Origin: Iris pallida
Taxonomy: Eukaryota > Streptophyta > Magnoliopsida > Asparagales > Iridaceae
Direction of reading: 5' to 3'
Length of the DNA: 64,000 nucleotides
Assembly: GCA_029216955.1 (NCBI GenBank)
Contig: JANAVB010010791.1
Location: forward strand, 2,816,799 to 2,880,798
Shown in pieces: positions 61,416 to 64,000 of this stretch (its first letter is position 1; each line of letters begins with the position of its first letter). The notes under the pieces were generated by a model. That model worked only from the letters and a program-made list of their open reading frames with translations, was not told the origin of the DNA and did not search any database. Position numbers and translations under genes: made by a program.

Positions 61416-62695
61416 TGAAGAATTACTTTTACATAGTCCTTTTCTTTCTGATCAACTATGCATTGAGCTTCATGGAGACTTAGCTTAATATTAGCCAATT
61501 CTTTCGTATTGCCTGTGGTAGATGTCTCCTTTATTTCTTGCAATAAACTAGACAATCTAGCCACTTCGGCTGTGTATGCTTTTATTTATTTTCGAGATTG
61601 CTTATACTTGTCTAACACATTTTTGTGTTCGTCAAGTAAGTCGCTAAAAGCATAAGAGAGTTCATTAAAAGTAAAATCATCATATAGAGGATTGTTTGAT
61701 ACCTGATCAAATGCTATTAAGCAGACATTTGTAGAAATGTTGTGTATTTCCTCCTCTTCTGATTCACTGGCCTCGCTTTCATGCAAGATGCTGGTATTTG
61801 TATACTTTCGACCAGTTGTTGACTTCCTGCTTGATCAATCATATCAATTGCTTTTTTTAACTGTTCCTTCTTTATATGCCCAGTCTTTTTGCATCCATAG
61901 CATATAGTTTCTCCTTCATTGCTTTCTTGGACGTCTTTTTTCAACCTTAAGAACTTCCTGATGTTTTTGACCAGTAGGGCTTGTTCATCACCATCTGACT
62001 CTTTATCGTTAGTGTCTTCACTGGAGAATCTTTTAGCTTGTACTTTGAAGGCGATAGATTTTTCTTTTGGGGTTGCCTCTTTAAAGTCTTGTAGGTCAAG
62101 CTCATGACTCATGGGTTTACCCATCAGCGTCTCTAGTGACATGGTAATGAGATTCTTTCCTTCAACGATTGCTGTAGCTTTCAGATTTCAATTCTTGGTT
62201 AGTCTCCCGAGCACTTTCCTGATCTTTTCATGGTTACTGTAATATTTACCAAGAGAAGATAGAGGATTAGTTATATCTCGAAAACGTGTGAACATTTGTG
62301 TGATTGATTCATTTGGCTTCATCTTGAAAGCCTCATACTCTTGTGTTAGTCTGCTGATCTTGGATTCCTTCACTTGTGAAGTTTCATAAGTTACCTCAAG
62401 AAGTTTTCAGATCTCGTGCAAAGTGACACATGTAGATACTCTATTGAACTTAGTCTTATCAATAGCGCAGATTGATCGCTCTTGCGTCAAAACTGCTTGT
62501 CTTTTCAGAATCCGTGTATCAATCATGTGGCTTGTCCACAAGATTACCGTCATTCACTATTTTAGGTGGCTTTTTGTAGCCCTCTATGAATATAGACCAA
62601 AGATTAAAAAAAATCAAGAGATTTCAGAGAAACTCATTCGTGTTTTCCAATAGGTACATTTTGTTCCATCAAATAGTGGGGGTGTATTTGTGGAT
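61416..62695 (-). pseudogene. gag: Copia gag
   Basis: Starts without ATG: TPPLFDGTKCTYWKTRMS follows directly on the LTR fragment. LWSIFIEGYKKPPKIV, DARAI, IDKTKFNRVSTCVTLHEI, then VKESKISRLTQEYEAFKM and ITQMFTRFRDITNPLSSLGK are the copia UBN2-type Gag. First knuckle CYGCKKTGHIKKEQ (last Cys lost). A coiled-coil-like region (61790-61416) follows. Stops at Trp codons (62522, 62412) and several shifts. Interrupted by the CACTA element at 61412. Confidence 0.85.
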
Positions 62696-62842
62696 TGCCC
62701 CACCACATCTCATGTGCACATCTCAACACAAGCAAATCTTTATGTAGAGATACTCACTTTTTGGTGTGAACAATGTGGGACTATCTTTCTAGTCTCCAAA
62801 GCAAAAACACCAATGTGTGAGTGTATGTGTGTGTGTGTGGTA
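62696..62842 (-). repeat. U5 fragment of the copia 5' LTR
   Basis: Matches 47265-47395 in direct orientation: TGCCCCACCACATCTCATG, then ACTCACTTTTTGGTGTGAAC and TTTCTAGTCTCCAAAGC. It ends in a GT-rich microsatellite where the 3' LTR has (TA)n; homology stops there. Confidence 0.75.
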
Positions 62843-64000
62843 GGACATTTTTTTTGTTGCACGAGATACGTTATCTACGGACGCTTTTTCAACAAATAAA
62901 AATAAAAATAGTATAAGGGAAATCTTCTTTTGTGTTTTTGCATTAGAAGCACCCTTCCATTGGTTTTTTTTTCCTATTAGTGTAAATTTGTTAGTTGTTA
63001 ATATCATTAATGACTGTAAATGAGAAACTAATTCCCAATCTAAAGAAAAAATGTCACGTTATTTGGAAAACATCCTACCATATGGTGTTTTATTTCTCGT
63101 TTTGCAATTTCGCAAAACTTTGGTCTTTAAGGGCATGTTTGGTTCGTCGAATCTCAAGTTGAAAGTGGTGGATTTTTCACTTTTTAGCTGAACTCCGGAG
63201 AGTTCAGCCGTTTGGTTAGAGATGAAAAGAAAGTGGAATTTATTTGATATGACCGAATGCATTTTTGGGTCCCCCTTCTTTTTCCCACTTTTCACATCCC
63301 CTTTTTTTAGAGAACTTGTCATGAAACTCCCTCATGAAAGTGTCATGAAACCCTCATGAAACTGCAGCGACGACTGTCGGTGAACGCTGGAACCATTTGC
63401 GGTTGCCGGTCTTTTCGGTCGCTGGAGTACCACCAAAGCGTTCTTCGGTAGCAATCTGACCGCCCTGGCGCGTTCTCTGGCAGCAACACCAAGTCGTCAG
63501 GGTCGACGGTGAAGAGGGGGCCGTCGGGGTCGACGGTGGAGAGTGCTATCATTTATGAGTGGTGGTGGTAATGATGGAGATGTCTGGTTAGTGAAGATGA
63601 CAAAGAAAATTAAAAAAAATTCAAAGAGTGGTGGTGATGATGTCTGGAATAATTTTTTTCTTTCATTTATGTGGTTTGTGATGTGGCTAGAAGTGAGCTC
63701 TCAGAATGATGAGCTCTTGGAGTGATTAACAATTTTTTTCATTTACAATAATTTTAGTTTATATTTTAAAAAAATAGATTTACTAATTATATGTTAATTA
63801 TTATAAGTATGACATCTAATTTTATGATGTGTTTAATTATAACATTAATTTAATTCGTCTTCAATAAAAATTTTACAAATATTTCTCTAACAATTTTGAT
63901 AGTTAATGTTTTTTTTTGGGTTTAATTATGGAAATTAATTTAATTATGGGTTACCATATCTCCAACCCCAACATCCACGTGAACTCCTTTTTTCCACTTT
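62843..64000. other. Unassigned AT-rich DNA beyond the copia fragment
   Basis: No convincing gene. GGGCATGTTTGGTTCG at 63131-63146 resembles the ends of hAT- or PIF-type small transposons, but the partner end is outside the window. A perfect 9-bp hairpin lies at 63187-63208. A GC-rich patch (63360-63545) has a doubled GTCGACGGTG-GAGAG unit. Three CATGAAA repeats occur at 63320-63365. Confidence 0.4.
63187..63208. repeat. Perfect 9-bp hairpin
   Basis: GCTGAACTC, loop CGGA, GAGTTCAGC. 50 bp inside the possible transposon end at 63131. Confidence 0.6.

Larger units (their letters stand above)
47265..62842 (-). mobile_element. SIRE-like Ty1/copia element, truncated and twice interrupted
   Basis: Order on the minus strand: U5 fragment of 5' LTR (62842-62696), gag (62695-61416), CACTA insert, second zinc knuckle, protease, integrase, RT, RNase H (to about 52345), a post-pol ORF (51818-50598), polypurine tract (50145-50160) and 3' LTR (50144-47265). 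Copia order (integrase before RT) is clear. SIRE affinity rests on the two knuckles, TKPLAEDRFN-like RNase H end and post-pol ORF. Frameshifts and stops throughout. The primer-binding site and gag start codon are missing. Confidence 0.85.

Noticed and set aside
47265..62842. Pair of unrelated dispersed repeats at 47265 and 62696
   Set aside because: Direct orientation, shared TGCCCCACC edge and position just before gag and after the polypurine-side LTR fit copia LTR ends better.

Overview
This window is plant nuclear DNA made almost entirely of nested transposable elements. No host gene, rRNA, tRNA or CRISPR array was recognised. An angiosperm is indicated by Ty3/gypsy elements of the Tat type (two RNase H domains, an extra gene upstream of gag, spliced antisense genes after pol), a SIRE-like Ty1/copia element, a CACTA (En/Spm) transposon with tnp2 and plant GT-AG introns. 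The density of broken, nested elements suggests heterochromatin. The species cannot be named from this sequence.

Layout. (1) 1-~15350 is the 3' part of a + strand Tat element (Tat-0), of which only its antisense plant-mobile-domain gene is visible (exon 1 at 14551-14362, exon 2 from 2119 leftward). Intron 1 of that gene holds a complete 11.7 kb retrotransposon (2270-13991, duplication GTCCG) with 4.9 kb LTRs and only a gag relic inside. (2) ~15350-28581, continuing at 45403, is a minus-strand Tat element (Tat-1): antisense gene 15361-18772 (+), hairpin array 18978-19291, pol-gag-ORF1 from 19434 to 28128, primer-binding site and 5' LTR. Its 3' LTR is missing. (3) Tat-2 (28582-45397, +, duplication GACAC) is complete from LTR to LTR and sits inside the Tat-1 5' LTR. 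It carries ORF1, gag, protease, RT-RNase H, a second RNase H-integrase, a short antisense gene, a hairpin and palindrome array, and a four-exon antisense plant-mobile-domain gene with its own TATA box. (4) 45403-47264 is the rest of the Tat-1 LTR and unassigned DNA with a possible small transcription unit. (5) 47265-62842 is a minus-strand SIRE-like copia element with a complete 3' LTR and a truncated 5' LTR. It is interrupted by a GC-rich insert in a TA microsatellite (47459-48240) and by a 5.7 kb CACTA element (55698-61412, duplication TAT). (6) 62843-64000 is unassigned AT-rich DNA.

How the parts work together. In the Tat elements the LTR promoter reads ORF1-gag-pol while separate internal promoters read the antisense genes toward it, so full-length RNA and antisense-gene mRNA would be complementary. 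Both Tat copies are inactivated by stops and frameshifts, many at Gln, Trp or Arg codons as expected from cytosine deamination.

The strongest unexplained signal is a family of stem-loops just beyond the antisense gene of both Tat elements. Five copies in Tat-1 and two in Tat-2 share a loop of about 20 nt, but each copy has a different, self-complementary stem. Other notable signals are an 11-copy palindromic repeat upstream of the short antisense gene, element-specific GCGCA motifs shared between LTR, ORF1 and antisense-gene intron, and six 15-nt hairpins in the copia LTR.
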